DNA from: Adlercreutzia shanghongiae
GTDB taxonomy: Bacteria > Actinomycetota > Coriobacteriia > Coriobacteriales > Eggerthellaceae
Direction: 5' to 3'
DNA: 23,044 nucleotides
NCBI RefSeq assembly: GCF_035830635.1
Contig: NZ_JAYMFI010000027.1
Span: forward strand, 1-23,044
The notes under the pieces were generated by a model that saw only the letters and a list, made by a program, of their open reading frames with translations, did not search any database and was not told where the DNA came from. Position numbers and translations under genes: made by a program. This document shows positions 6,281 through 14,119 of this stretch, in pieces. Within the stretch, counting starts at the first letter, position 1. Each line of letters opens with the position of its first letter.

Positions 6281-8503
6281 ATGATGGAAGTTAAGGATGT
6301 AATGGGCGCCTGCGCGGCGCGGCGACGGGCTTTTGGCCGTGGGGCGCTGGCGGCGATGCTGGCGGGGTCGCTGGCGCTGACGGGGTGTTCGGGCGGCAAT
6401 TTCGAAGATGCCGACGAGGGCAGCGCGCAGCAGACCGAGCAGGGACAGAGCGCTCAGCAGGGAACGGACGGCGCGGTGGACTGGGATGCGCTCATCGATA
6501 TCCCTGGGATGGACTTCGACTATTCCGACCGCGACAAGGACGCCTCTTATGACGAGGCGGCGGCGACGATCATCGAGCTTACGGGCCAGGGCGCCACGGT
6601 GTCCGGCGAAGGCGCTGCGGTCGAGGGCTCTACGGTGACCATCGCCTCAGCGGGCACCTACGTGGTGAAAGGCGAGCTTTCCGCCGGTTCGCTGGTGGTG
6701 AACGCGACCGATCAGGACAAGGTGCAGATTGTGCTCGACGGGGCGACCATCCGCAACGAGAACGGCCCGGCGCTGAACGTGCAGCAGGCCGACAAGGTGT
6801 TCGTGACGCTGGCCGAGGGCACCCAGAACACGCTGGCCGATGGCACGGCCTACGACCTGGCCGAAGGGGAGGACGAGCCTAATGCGGCGCTGTACTCCAA
6901 GGACGATCTGACCATCAACGGCACGGGTGCCCTTACCGTTGAGGGCAACTACCGCCATGGCGTGAACTCCAAGGACGATTTGGTCGTCACGGGCGGGGCC
7001 ATCACGGTGACGGCTAAAGAGGACGGTCTGCGCGGCAAGGACTGCGTGAAGATCGCCGACGGCACCTTCACGGTGACGGCTGGCGGCGACGGCGTGAAGT
7101 CGAGTAACGACGAGGATCCGACGTGCGGCTTTGTGGCTATTGACGGCGGAACCTTTGCCATTGAGGCTGGCGACGAGGGATTCCAGGCGGCTACCTACCT
7201 GCGTCTTGCCGGTGGTAAAGCTGAAATCAAGGCGGGAGACCATGCCCTGCGCTCCGATATTGAGGCAGCCATGACCGGCGGGGAGTTCGTTGTGGAAGCC
7301 GGTGGGAAGGGCATGAATCCCGAGACGAAATTCACCATGGACGGCGGCTCGCTGGTGGTGACAGGCTGCGACGAGGGCATCGAGGCTCAGGAGGTAATCA
7401 TCAACGACGGCGCTTTGGACATCACAGCTTCCGATGACGGCATCAACGCCGCTGTGGCCGAGCGTGCCAGCAATGATGCCGAGGAGACGGCGGGTGCTGC
7501 AGACGATGCGGCGGCCAGCGCGGGTGCGGACACGGAGAATGCAGCCCCTGAAGCGACGGATGCTGAGGGACCCAAGGGTGCCAAAGGCGCCTACGCCGCC
7601 ACCGATGGCGAGCAGCAGCGTCGTGGCGGTCAAAGCGGCGAGAATGGCCAGGACGGCCAGAGGCCGGAACCTCCCGCGGGCTTCGACTCCCAGGAAGGCG
7701 AGCGCCCCGAGCTTCCGGAGGGCGCCCAGAATGGCGAGATGCCCGAGCCGCCGAGCGGGCAGAATGGCGAGCGCCCCGAGCTTCCCGAGGGCGTCGAGCC
7801 TGGTCAGATGCCCGAGGGCCAGCAGGGCGGCGGCTTCGGCGGCCCCGAGGGTGGAGCGGGCGGTCCGGTGGCCGCCAACGCCAGCGAAGACTGCCTCATC
7901 CAAATCAACGGCGGCACGGTAAAGGTGGATGCCGGCGGTGACGGCCTGGATTCCAATGGCACGGTGGAAGTGACGGGCGGCACGGTGCTCGTTAGCGGTT
8001 CCACCACCGGCGGCGACAGCGCCCTGGACTACGAGTACGGCGCTACCGTCAGCGGCGGTGTGGTCATCATGGCCGGCTCCACGGGCATGGCGGAAAGCTT
8101 CACCGACGGCAGCAGTCAACCCTTTGCCCTGGTGAACATCGAGGGCACTGCGGGCACGGAGCTGTCTGTGGAAAGCGAGAGCGGCGAGGTGCTGGCCTCC
8201 TATACGGTGCCCAAGGCCTTCCAGTGCGCCGTTGTGTCGGTGCCGGGCTTGAGCGAAGGTGGATCGGCCAAGTTGGTCGCCGGCTCCTCTTCGGTTGACT
8301 TCACCGTGTCGACCACGCCGGTAGCTGGCATGGGCGGTATGGGCGGTCCCGGCGGTATGGGCGGCCAGCGCGGCGGCGACCCGCGCGCAGCCCAGGACGG
8401 CGCAGACCAGGCCCGCGAGGGCCAGGATGGCTCGGCGCAAAACCCGACGCGGGCTCACGAAGGCGCGGCAGGCGAAAGCCCTAAGGCGGAGCTTTCGGCC
8501 TAG
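6281..8503 (+). CDS. Beta-helix carbohydrate-binding lipoprotein (Cthe_2159/DUF4353-like)
   Basis: 740 residues from ATG 6281 (or 6284), with GAGGGAG upstream. The N-terminus has RRRAFGRG, a hydrophobic stretch and lipobox LTGC with C36, so it is an exported lipoprotein; RRxFxR also hints at Tat export. Residues about 85-390 consist of repeated short strands with G-rich turns, such as ALYSKDDLTINGTG, GVNSKDDLVVTGG and GLRGKDCVKIADG. This is the pattern of the Cthe_2159-type right-handed beta-helix, known in that family to bind polysaccharide and calcium. A disordered insert (about 395-545), rich in Ala/Glu then in NGExPExP-type repeats, splits the domain; strands resume at about 550-610. The C-terminus is Gly/Gln-rich. 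It is the last gene of the VTC/DUF4956 operon, and the 207-nt palindrome lies between it and the DUF4956 gene. Its ligand is not known. Confidence 0.85.
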   Translation: MMEVKDVMGACAARRRAFGRGALAAMLAGSLALTGCSGGNFEDADEGSAQQTEQGQSAQQGTDGAVDWDALIDIPGMDFDYSDRDKDASYDEAAATIIELTGQGATVSGEGAAVEGSTVTIASAGTYVVKGELSAGSLVVNATDQDKVQIVLDGATIRNENGPALNVQQADKVFVTLAEGTQNTLADGTAYDLAEGEDEPNAALYSKDDLTINGTGALTVEGNYRHGVNSKDDLVVTGGAITVTAKEDGLRGKDCVKIADGTFTVTAGGDGVKSSNDEDPTCGFVAIDGGTFAIEAGDEGFQAATYLRLAGGKAEIKAGDHALRSDIEAAMTGGEFVVEAGGKGMNPETKFTMDGGSLVVTGCDEGIEAQEVIINDGALDITASDDGINAAVAERASNDAEETAGAADDAAASAGADTENAAPEATDAEGPKGAKGAYAATDGEQQRRGGQSGENGQDGQRPEPPAGFDSQEGERPELPEGAQNGEMPEPPSGQNGERPELPEGVEPGQMPEGQQGGGFGGPEGGAGGPVAANASEDCLIQINGGTVKVDAGGDGLDSNGTVEVTGGTVLVSGSTTGGDSALDYEYGATVSGGVVIMAGSTGMAESFTDGSSQPFALVNIEGTAGTELSVESESGEVLASYTVPKAFQCAVVSVPGLSEGGSAKLVAGSSSVDFTVSTTPVAGMGGMGGPGGMGGQRGGDPRAAQDGADQAREGQDGSAQNPTRAHEGAAGESPKAELSA

Positions 8504-8593
8504 CGATCCTCAACGGTTTCGCCGTCGGCCGTAACAGGTCGGTGAAACGGGGGGAGCGTGCGCTACACTCATATACCGCAGAACGCGGTTACG

Positions 8594-8635
8594 GCCCCGG
8601 GGGCGCAGTAATATCTACGCTGCCCGGGGTCTTTT
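8594..8635 (+). terminator. Terminator or attenuator ahead of the MFS gene
   Basis: GCCCCGGG (8594-8601) pairs with CCCGGGGT (8623-8630), with CAG/CTG continuing inside, followed by CTTTTG. A TACACT -10-like hexamer lies at 8564-8569, upstream of the hairpin, with only a weak -35, and a small CCGC/GCGG hairpin lies between them. The hairpin therefore either ends the operon that stops at 8503 or acts as an attenuator in the leader of the transporter gene, which starts 43 nt after it. Confidence 0.6.
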
Positions 8636-8678
8636 GCGTTAAGGCCCGGAAACGACGAAGATGATCGGAAGGGCTTTC

Positions 8679-10088
8679 ATGAAAGGTCGTACAGCCACCC
8701 AGCGTACCACGCCATCTCTTACGGCGCTGCTCGCCGTATTCTACGGTTGCGGGTTTCTAGCCGGCTTCAACGAGAATCTCGTGAACATGGCCTTAGTGGC
8801 CATCATGGGCGATTTCGCCGTAGATGCCGTCACGGCGCAGTGGCTTGTCACCGGCTACATGATTGCCGTTACGGTGGTAGTCACCTGCATGGCCTACCTT
8901 TATCGGCGCGTTCCCATGAGGCCGCTGTTCTTCGCCGCTTCGGCACTGAGCGTCGCCGGCTCGCTGGGCGGGCTGGTGGCGCCGAACTTCGCCGTGCTTA
9001 TGGGCGCCCGTCTCGTGCAGGCGGTGGGCACGGGTGTGTTCATCCCGCTCATGATGAACGTCATTGTCGACAAAGTGCCTCACGAGAACATGGGCACCTA
9101 TCTCGCCGTGGGCAGCAGCATGATTACCTTGGGCCCGGCGACAGCCCCCATCGTCACGGGCTTTCTCGTGAGCGATCTCGGGTGGCGCAGCGTGTTTTTC
9201 GTTCCCCTGGCGGCGGCGCTGGTGCTTTTGGCTTTGGGCGCGGTGGTGGTGCGCGACGACCGCCCGGCCGCCCGCACCCCTTTCGATGTGGTCTCAGCCC
9301 TGCTAGTGGCTCTTGGCGTGACGCTGCTCTCTGTAGGGCTTTCGGAAATCTCGCAGCGGCCCATCGCGGGTCTCGGGTACCTGGCGGCTGCGGCCCTTGC
9401 TCTGGCTGCCTTCGCCCTTCGCTCCCGCCGGCGCGCCCAGCCGCTCGTCTCCCTTGAGCCTCTGTCCCGTCGCAGCTTCTGGCCGGCGGCGGTAATTGTC
9501 GTGGTCACTATGATGACCTATTTCTCCCTCAGCGTCATGGCCCCGCTGTACTTCGAAGAGGCCGCAGGGCTGGCCGCCTCTGTGGCGGGCGTCCTCATGG
9601 TGGCGCCGGTGCTCGCCAACGCCACGGCCTCGGTACTGTCGGGCCGCGTGCTCGACCGTCGTGGCGAGTGGCCGCTGTTGCCCGCGGGTTTGGGAATCGC
9701 CGCGCTTGGCTTGGCGGCTACGATTGCCGGATCGCTTATGGGCTTAGTGGCCGTTGTCGCCATCGGAATCTTTTTCGGCTATCTGGGCACGGGCATGGTG
9801 CTCTCGCCGGCCCAAACGGCGGGCCTGCGCCGGCTGCCCGACGAGCTCGACTCCCACGGCGTCACCCTCATGTCCATGGCCGTCCAGCTGGCAGCCTGCC
9901 TGGGGCCCGCCACCTACGTGGGCATTATGAGCACCGCCGCTGCCCGAGCGGCCGCCGCGGGCGCTGTCGCAGCTTCAGCTTCCGCCACGGGCTTCGCCTG
10001 GGCCATGGCCGCAGCCCTGATTGTCGCCCTCGCGGGTCTCGCCTGCGCTGCGCTCTACGCCCGGCGCATGAGAAGCATTGTGGCCTAA
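8679..10088 (+). CDS. MFS transporter, DHA2 (drug:H+ antiporter)-like
   Basis: 469 residues. ATG 8679 is preferred over ATG 8661 because GGAAGGG lies 6 nt before it; the earlier start has no RBS. The protein is almost entirely hydrophobic with about 14 membrane segments, the DHA2 number. LYRRVPMRP between segments 2 and 3 is a degenerate motif A. ARLVQAVGTGVFIP is followed by GSSMITLGPATAPIVTG, matching the motif C region of antiporters, and then GWRSVFFVPLA, typical of the EmrB/QacA group. The role is probably efflux of a drug or organic compound by proton antiport at the cytoplasmic membrane; the substrate cannot be predicted. It stands alone, behind a hairpin that may be an attenuator. Confidence 0.88.
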   Translation: MKGRTATQRTTPSLTALLAVFYGCGFLAGFNENLVNMALVAIMGDFAVDAVTAQWLVTGYMIAVTVVVTCMAYLYRRVPMRPLFFAASALSVAGSLGGLVAPNFAVLMGARLVQAVGTGVFIPLMMNVIVDKVPHENMGTYLAVGSSMITLGPATAPIVTGFLVSDLGWRSVFFVPLAAALVLLALGAVVVRDDRPAARTPFDVVSALLVALGVTLLSVGLSEISQRPIAGLGYLAAAALALAAFALRSRRRAQPLVSLEPLSRRSFWPAAVIVVVTMMTYFSLSVMAPLYFEEAAGLAASVAGVLMVAPVLANATASVLSGRVLDRRGEWPLLPAGLGIAALGLAATIAGSLMGLVAVVAIGIFFGYLGTGMVLSPAQTAGLRRLPDELDSHGVTLMSMAVQLAACLGPATYVGIMSTAAARAAAAGAVAASASATGFAWAMAAALIVALAGLACAALYARRMRSIVA

Positions 10089-10130
10089 GCGCTCGATTGA
10101 AGAGCATGTTCAGGAAAGGTCTTTCTCGTC

Positions 10131-10150
10131 TGATAAAGATATGATAAAGA
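10131..10150. promoter_or_regulatory. Direct repeat TGATAAAGA with 11-bp period
   Basis: TGATAAAGA occurs at 10131-10139 and again at 10142-10150, spaced exactly 11 bp as in OmpR-family binding sites. It lies about 170 bp upstream of the first haem-sensor kinase gene and about 100 bp upstream of its proposed -10. Autoregulation by the downstream regulator is possible. A TATGAT hexamer overlaps it at 10140-10145. Confidence 0.4.
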
Positions 10151-10210
10151 GAAAAGAGGTCTATGGTGATTTGTGTTGCGCTGGCTCCCATTATCTAGTG
10201 TAGCGGCCTA

Positions 10211-10256
10211 CGCAATAAAATGACAATAATTGAAGCGTTTCATTTTGCGGTATCCT
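10211..10256 (+). promoter_or_regulatory. Inverted repeat and -10 upstream of haem-sensor kinase 1
   Basis: CGCAATAAAATGA (10211-10223) is the approximate reverse complement of TCATTTTGCG (10240-10249), with two extra bases in the left arm and a 16-nt loop. TATCCT at 10251-10256 is a plausible -10 (4/6) without a good -35. The arrangement suggests a regulated promoter. The rest of 10089-10317 holds no gene. Confidence 0.4.
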
Positions 10257-10317
10257 GAAAAGACCCAGTAAACTCGCGAAGCGGGTGGTTTGCAGGATGA
10301 GGGAAGGGGCGGCCGCA

Positions 10318-11805
10318 ATGGGGCACAAGCGACTGTCGTGGTGGTTTACGGGAGCCTTGCTCTTCGTCCTGTTCGCTGTTATCGGCGTCTACTCGCTGTG
10401 GAGCACCGATGACCAGCGCATTGCCAGCGAAGAAAAAGTGCTGGGAGAAGCGCGTCTTCTGGCCGAGCAGATGGCGGCAGCGTGGGATTACGTCGATACA
10501 GCCCAGAACGCCATCAACTACAACTCCGATGGCCGCTACGATTTCAAGGGCGTGTACTGCTCGGTGGCCGGCAAATCCATCGCCCGCAACTTCTCGCAGA
10601 ACACCGATTGCGTGGTGCGCTATACGCGCGAAAATCCTCGCACCGGCCCCGATGCCCCTGATGCTTTCGAGGCCGAGGCCCTCGCGCATTTCGAAGAAGG
10701 GGAAACGGAATACTACGATGTCGTCTCGGTCGACGGCGAGTCGACGTTTCGCTATCTGCGCGCTATTCCCGTTAAGTACGGCTGCTTGACCTGCCACGGC
10801 GAACCCGCTGGCGAGCTGGACGAGACGGGGTTTCCTCGCGAAGGCTACCAACTTGGAGATTTGGCTGGCGCGGTGAGCTTGGCCATTCCCATGAAGCTGT
10901 ACGAGGAAGAGGCCGCGGCGCGCACCGCGGCCAATGTGAGCCTTTTCGTCGCTCTCGCGGCGCTCATTGTGGCGTGCGCGGTGGCCGTCAACACCGTACT
11001 CGGCCGCCAGAGCCGTCAGATTGAGGCGATGAACAAGAAGCTCGAGCAGACAAACGAACACCTGGCCCAGGTTAACGATGCCCTCGTGAAGGAAAGTGAG
11101 TACAAGTCAACCTTCCTTGCCACTATGAGTCACGAGCTGAAGACTCCGCTGGCATCCACTATCGCCCTTGTCGACGTGTGGGAGCGCGATCGCGAGCGGG
11201 GCCGCGAGGGACAATCGCAAGAAAGCCTCATGGCCGAGATACGCCGAAACAGCGCCAACCTTCTCGCCACCATTAACAACACGCTTGATGCAGCTAGCTT
11301 GGAGGCCGATCGCTATAGGGTTGATATCGTTCCCCTGGATATCCTGGATGCAGTGAACGCGGTCGAGCAAACCGTCGAGCCTCTGGCGCGCGAAAAGAGC
11401 GTTGCCTTCGAGGCGCTTGTCGACCCGAGCTTCCCCCTCGTTATGACTGACTCTTCTATCGTTCACAAGGTGCTTATGAACTTGCTTTCGAACGCGGTCA
11501 AGTTCACCGAACCCGGCGGATCGGTGAACTTGAAGATTACACTGGAAGAAGACCGCTCCCACATGCGCATCGTTGTGTCTGACACCGGTATCGGCATCCC
11601 CGAAGACGAGCTGAGCTTCGTGTTCGAGCGCTTCCGCCAAGCCGACCAGTCCATTTCCCGGCGCTATGGGGGAAGCGGGCTTGGTCTCGCCCTGGTGAAG
11701 GAAATGGCCGAGCTGCTGGGCGGGAGTGCCGGTGTGGAAAGTGTCGTGGGCGAAGGCAGTGTGTTCTGCGTTGTGATTCCCTGCAAGGCAATGGAGGAGC
11801 AATGA
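10318..11805 (+). CDS. Haem-binding sensor histidine kinase 1 (Tll0287-like/DUF3365)
   Basis: 495 residues from ATG 10318 (AGGGAAGGGG upstream; in-frame GTG 10285 and ATG 10297 are weaker). TM1 is about 6-28 and TM2 about 206-228. The outside domain between them matches the Tll0287-like family: QMAAAWDYVD, a conserved Cys in VYCSVAGKSIA (C81), and CLTCHG at 156-161, a covalent c-type haem site. There is no HAMP domain; a short coiled coil leads to the H-box SHELKTPL (H272), N-box LLSNAVKFT (N392), DTGIGI (422-427) and GSGLGL (452-457). The stop overlaps the regulator start (ATGA). It probably senses redox state or a ligand that reaches the haem outside the membrane and controls the nearby cytochrome gene; both points are inference. 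Confidence 0.93.
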   Translation: MGHKRLSWWFTGALLFVLFAVIGVYSLWSTDDQRIASEEKVLGEARLLAEQMAAAWDYVDTAQNAINYNSDGRYDFKGVYCSVAGKSIARNFSQNTDCVVRYTRENPRTGPDAPDAFEAEALAHFEEGETEYYDVVSVDGESTFRYLRAIPVKYGCLTCHGEPAGELDETGFPREGYQLGDLAGAVSLAIPMKLYEEEAAARTAANVSLFVALAALIVACAVAVNTVLGRQSRQIEAMNKKLEQTNEHLAQVNDALVKESEYKSTFLATMSHELKTPLASTIALVDVWERDRERGREGQSQESLMAEIRRNSANLLATINNTLDAASLEADRYRVDIVPLDILDAVNAVEQTVEPLAREKSVAFEALVDPSFPLVMTDSSIVHKVLMNLLSNAVKFTEPGGSVNLKITLEEDRSHMRIVVSDTGIGIPEDELSFVFERFRQADQSISRRYGGSGLGLALVKEMAELLGGSAGVESVVGEGSVFCVVIPCKAMEEQ

Positions 11806-12515
11806 CCATCAAGGTAATGGCTGTTGATGACGAGGCGAGCATTCTCAATTTGATTCGATCGGTGTGCGAAGACACCGGCTACGAGTGCGTTTTGTGCTCG
11901 AGCGGAGACGAAGCCCTCGAGTCCTTTGTGAAAGAATGGCCCGATGTGGTCGTGCTCGATGTCATGATGCCCCGTGTGGATGGCTTCGAGGTGTGTCGGC
12001 GTATTCGCGAGACCGACGAGAACGTGCCGGTGCTGTTCCTTTCGGCGCGCGATGACATCATCGACAAGCGAATCGGCTTCTCCTTCGGCGGGGACGACTA
12101 TATGGTGAAGCCGTTCAACGAAGAAGAGCTTATCCTGCGCATAGAAGCGCTGGTCCGACGTTCCCGCCGTCTCCAGCGCCCCGCGAGCGACGCTGCGGAA
12201 GTTCCGGCTCCGCTGGAGCGGTTCACGCTGGGGGAGTTCACCTTCGATGCCTTGCGCCATGAGGTGCTCCGTGGCGAGCAAGCCATTGTGCTGACGCCCA
12301 AGGAGTTTCAGCTGCTATATCACCTTGCTTCGCATCCGGGCGCTGTCATGAGCAAGGACGAGCTCATCGAAACGCTGTGGGGCGAGGAGTATGTCGACGG
12401 TGCCATCTCCATTGCCGTCTACGTTCGCAAGATCCGCGAGAAGATCGAGGACAACCCCGCCAAGCCCGTTTTCCTCAAGACGGTCTGGGGCGTGGGCTAC
12501 TCGTTTGAGGCCTAG
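11802..12515 (+). CDS. OmpR-family response regulator 1, partner of haem-sensor kinase 1
   Basis: 237 residues. Receiver domain with D9/D10/E11, phospho-acceptor D53 (VLDVMMP), S81 and K103 (MVKPF); C-terminal winged helix (about 138-236) ending VGYSFEA. The ATG at 11802 overlaps the kinase stop as ATGA, so translation is coupled. The next gene, 128 nt downstream, is the NrfA-like cytochrome with its own -10 and an upstream dyad, which makes it the obvious target. It aligns over its full length with the second module's regulator. Confidence 0.95.
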   Translation: MTIKVMAVDDEASILNLIRSVCEDTGYECVLCSSGDEALESFVKEWPDVVVLDVMMPRVDGFEVCRRIRETDENVPVLFLSARDDIIDKRIGFSFGGDDYMVKPFNEEELILRIEALVRRSRRLQRPASDAAEVPAPLERFTLGEFTFDALRHEVLRGEQAIVLTPKEFQLLYHLASHPGAVMSKDELIETLWGEEYVDGAISIAVYVRKIREKIEDNPAKPVFLKTVWGVGYSFEA

Positions 12516-12523
12516 CGAGACAG

Positions 12524-12592
12524 TTATTGTGAAATCACAATAAAACGGCAAGGACCTCTTTATGGCGTGATGGGCTCTCCCTTCCGTATAGT
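12524..12592 (+). promoter_or_regulatory. Perfect dyad and -10 element of cytochrome gene 1
   Basis: TTATTGTGA (12524-12532) and TCACAATAA (12535-12543) are a perfect 9-bp inverted repeat with a 2-nt centre. TATAGT at 12587-12592 (5/6) is a good -10, with no matching -35. From an expected start near 12599 the dyad centre is at about -65, near the position of upstream activator sites. TGTGA/TCACA half-sites recall the CRP/FNR group, but the 2-nt spacing is not that of CRP. It could also form a small AT-rich hairpin after the regulator stop at 12515. Confidence 0.55.
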
Positions 12593-12643
12593 TCACGCTA
12601 GGAGAGTCGAATCGAAGTGATTCGCCAAATGGAAGGAGAGGAA

Positions 12644-13924
12644 ATGAAGACGAGAAAGGAACGTGCCGTCGTAGCCGGCGTCATTTGCGCGACGATGGCA
12701 GTGCTGTCTCTTGCGTTGTTTGCCTGCGCTCCGCAAGGCGACTCGGCACCGACACCTGCGGCAGAAACCGGATCGACCATGCCGGAAAATCCGACCTATG
12801 CCCAACTCATCGAGATGTATCCCAATGAGTACAACTCCGCCATGATGGGCAAGACCGATGAGGAAGGCGAGGATAACAGCCATGCTGGATTCCAGCCCCT
12901 CATGGAGACTCCCGCTATTCGTGACGTCTCTGGCGCCATCATCGAGGTGGTGGACGAGGACGACCCGGAGAAAAGCGACGTGGCTATGAAGTGCGTGGCT
13001 TGCAAGACGAGCCACTTCATGGACTTCTACGAGCAGGATGGCCTGACGGCCTACACCGATCGTCTGCTCGATGCCGAGGGCATGAAGGCCATCAATGGCG
13101 AGTATTGGGATTGCTACAGCTGCCATATCGTGAAGGACGGCGAATGGACCATCCAGGCCAACGCCGCTTGGGCCAACGAGAAGTTCGCCCCCAACGTTGC
13201 CAAGTCCATCGCAACGTTGAACCCCAGGGAGGCCGTCTGCGGCCAGTGCCACAACACGGTTTCCCCGCGTGCCTATATCACCGATGAGGCCACCCAGCAG
13301 TCCTACGACCCCTATCGCTACGGCTGGGATTTGGGTTCTCGCTACAAGGCGATGGTCGAGGATGAGATTTACGTGGTCGATGAGGACACTGGCATCAAGA
13401 TGGTGTCCATGAACCATCCTCAGATTGAGGTGTTCCAGGGCTCCATCCACCAGTCCATGGGCCTTACCTGTGTCGACTGCCACATGACCCAGGCGACCAG
13501 TGATTCGGGCGAGACATACACGAGCCACAACGCCTCGGGGGTGGTTGCCGAGAATGATGCCGCCATGGAAAAGTGCCTGACCTGCCACAAGACGCAAAAT
13601 AACATCTCGACGGTTGATGAGATGCGCGCGTTCCTGAAGGAGAACCAGAAGGCTCAGGCCGATCGTCAGAACGAGGTCGATAAGAAGCTGGCAGAACTTT
13701 ATGACGGTATTCTCGCTGCTGTGAACAACGGCGGCGTCGACGAGGCTGATCTTGAAGCGGCCAAGGACAAGTATTCGCTTGCGAACTGGTACGTGAAGGA
13801 GCAGCAGGGTAACCTGTTCGACCCGGTTGATGGCGCCCAAATCGCCCACAACCCCGATGTGCTGCGCCAGTGCCTCGAGCGTGCCGACGTGCTCATCGAC
13901 GAGGGCATGGAGCTGATCGCGTAG
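12644..13924 (+). CDS. NrfA-like pentahaem cytochrome c lipoprotein 1
   Basis: 426 residues from ATG 12644, chosen because GGAGAGG lies just upstream. Signal peptide with lipobox LFAC (C28), so it is anchored on the outer face of the membrane. Five haem sites in NrfA order: CVACK (117-121, lysine-ligated active-site haem), CYSCH (157-161), CGQCH (199-203), CVDCH (276-280), CLTCH (311-315). Distal histidines H80, H269, H295 and H402 and the active-site-type histidine in NHP (H258) are present. After haem 3, where NrfA has VEYY with the catalytic Tyr and calcium ligands, this protein has NTVS; the arginine before haem 1 may correspond to AIRDV. So it is NrfA family but probably not a standard nitrite reductase. 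No NrfH partner is in the window. A terminator follows. Confidence 0.9.
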   Translation: MKTRKERAVVAGVICATMAVLSLALFACAPQGDSAPTPAAETGSTMPENPTYAQLIEMYPNEYNSAMMGKTDEEGEDNSHAGFQPLMETPAIRDVSGAIIEVVDEDDPEKSDVAMKCVACKTSHFMDFYEQDGLTAYTDRLLDAEGMKAINGEYWDCYSCHIVKDGEWTIQANAAWANEKFAPNVAKSIATLNPREAVCGQCHNTVSPRAYITDEATQQSYDPYRYGWDLGSRYKAMVEDEIYVVDEDTGIKMVSMNHPQIEVFQGSIHQSMGLTCVDCHMTQATSDSGETYTSHNASGVVAENDAAMEKCLTCHKTQNNISTVDEMRAFLKENQKAQADRQNEVDKKLAELYDGILAAVNNGGVDEADLEAAKDKYSLANWYVKEQQGNLFDPVDGAQIAHNPDVLRQCLERADVLIDEGMELIA

Positions 13925-13967
13925 CTCCACGCATTTAAAATCGCCCAATAAAAGGGTTCGGTGCGGG

Positions 13968-13999
13968 GAGGGCTCGAGACTTTATGGCTCGAGCCCTTT
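13968..13999 (+). terminator. Intrinsic terminator after cytochrome gene 1
   Basis: AGGGCTCGAG (13969-13978) pairs perfectly with CTCGAGCCCT (13988-13997) over a 9-nt loop and is followed by TT. It lies 44 nt after the stop of the cytochrome gene and separates the two modules. Confidence 0.85.
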
Positions 14000-14019
14000 G
14001 CCTATTGCAGAAAAAGAAT

Positions 14020-14086
14020 GCGTTGTGATTCAACGCTCATGATTAACAAAAATTAATCAACCGAGAAGTCGTCATCCCAGTATGAT
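14020..14086 (+). promoter_or_regulatory. Dyads and -10 upstream of the DUF6273-like gene
   Basis: TGATTAA (14040-14046) and TTAATCA (14053-14059) form a perfect 7-bp inverted repeat with a 6-nt centre. GCGTTG/CAACGC (14020-14025 and 14031-14036) lies just upstream. TATGAT at 14081-14086 (5/6) is the -10; no -35 is seen. From a start near 14093 the AT-rich dyad is centred at about -43, close to the class II activator position. This is the likely promoter of the second module. Confidence 0.5.
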
Positions 14087-14119
14087 AGTTGAACGACGGG
14101 CGGAAGTGCTGAGGTCATC

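Noticed and set aside
6647..8458. 603-residue ORF antisense to the beta-helix gene
   Set aside because: It is a shadow of a repetitive GC-rich gene: His/Ala/Arg-rich, with no domain.
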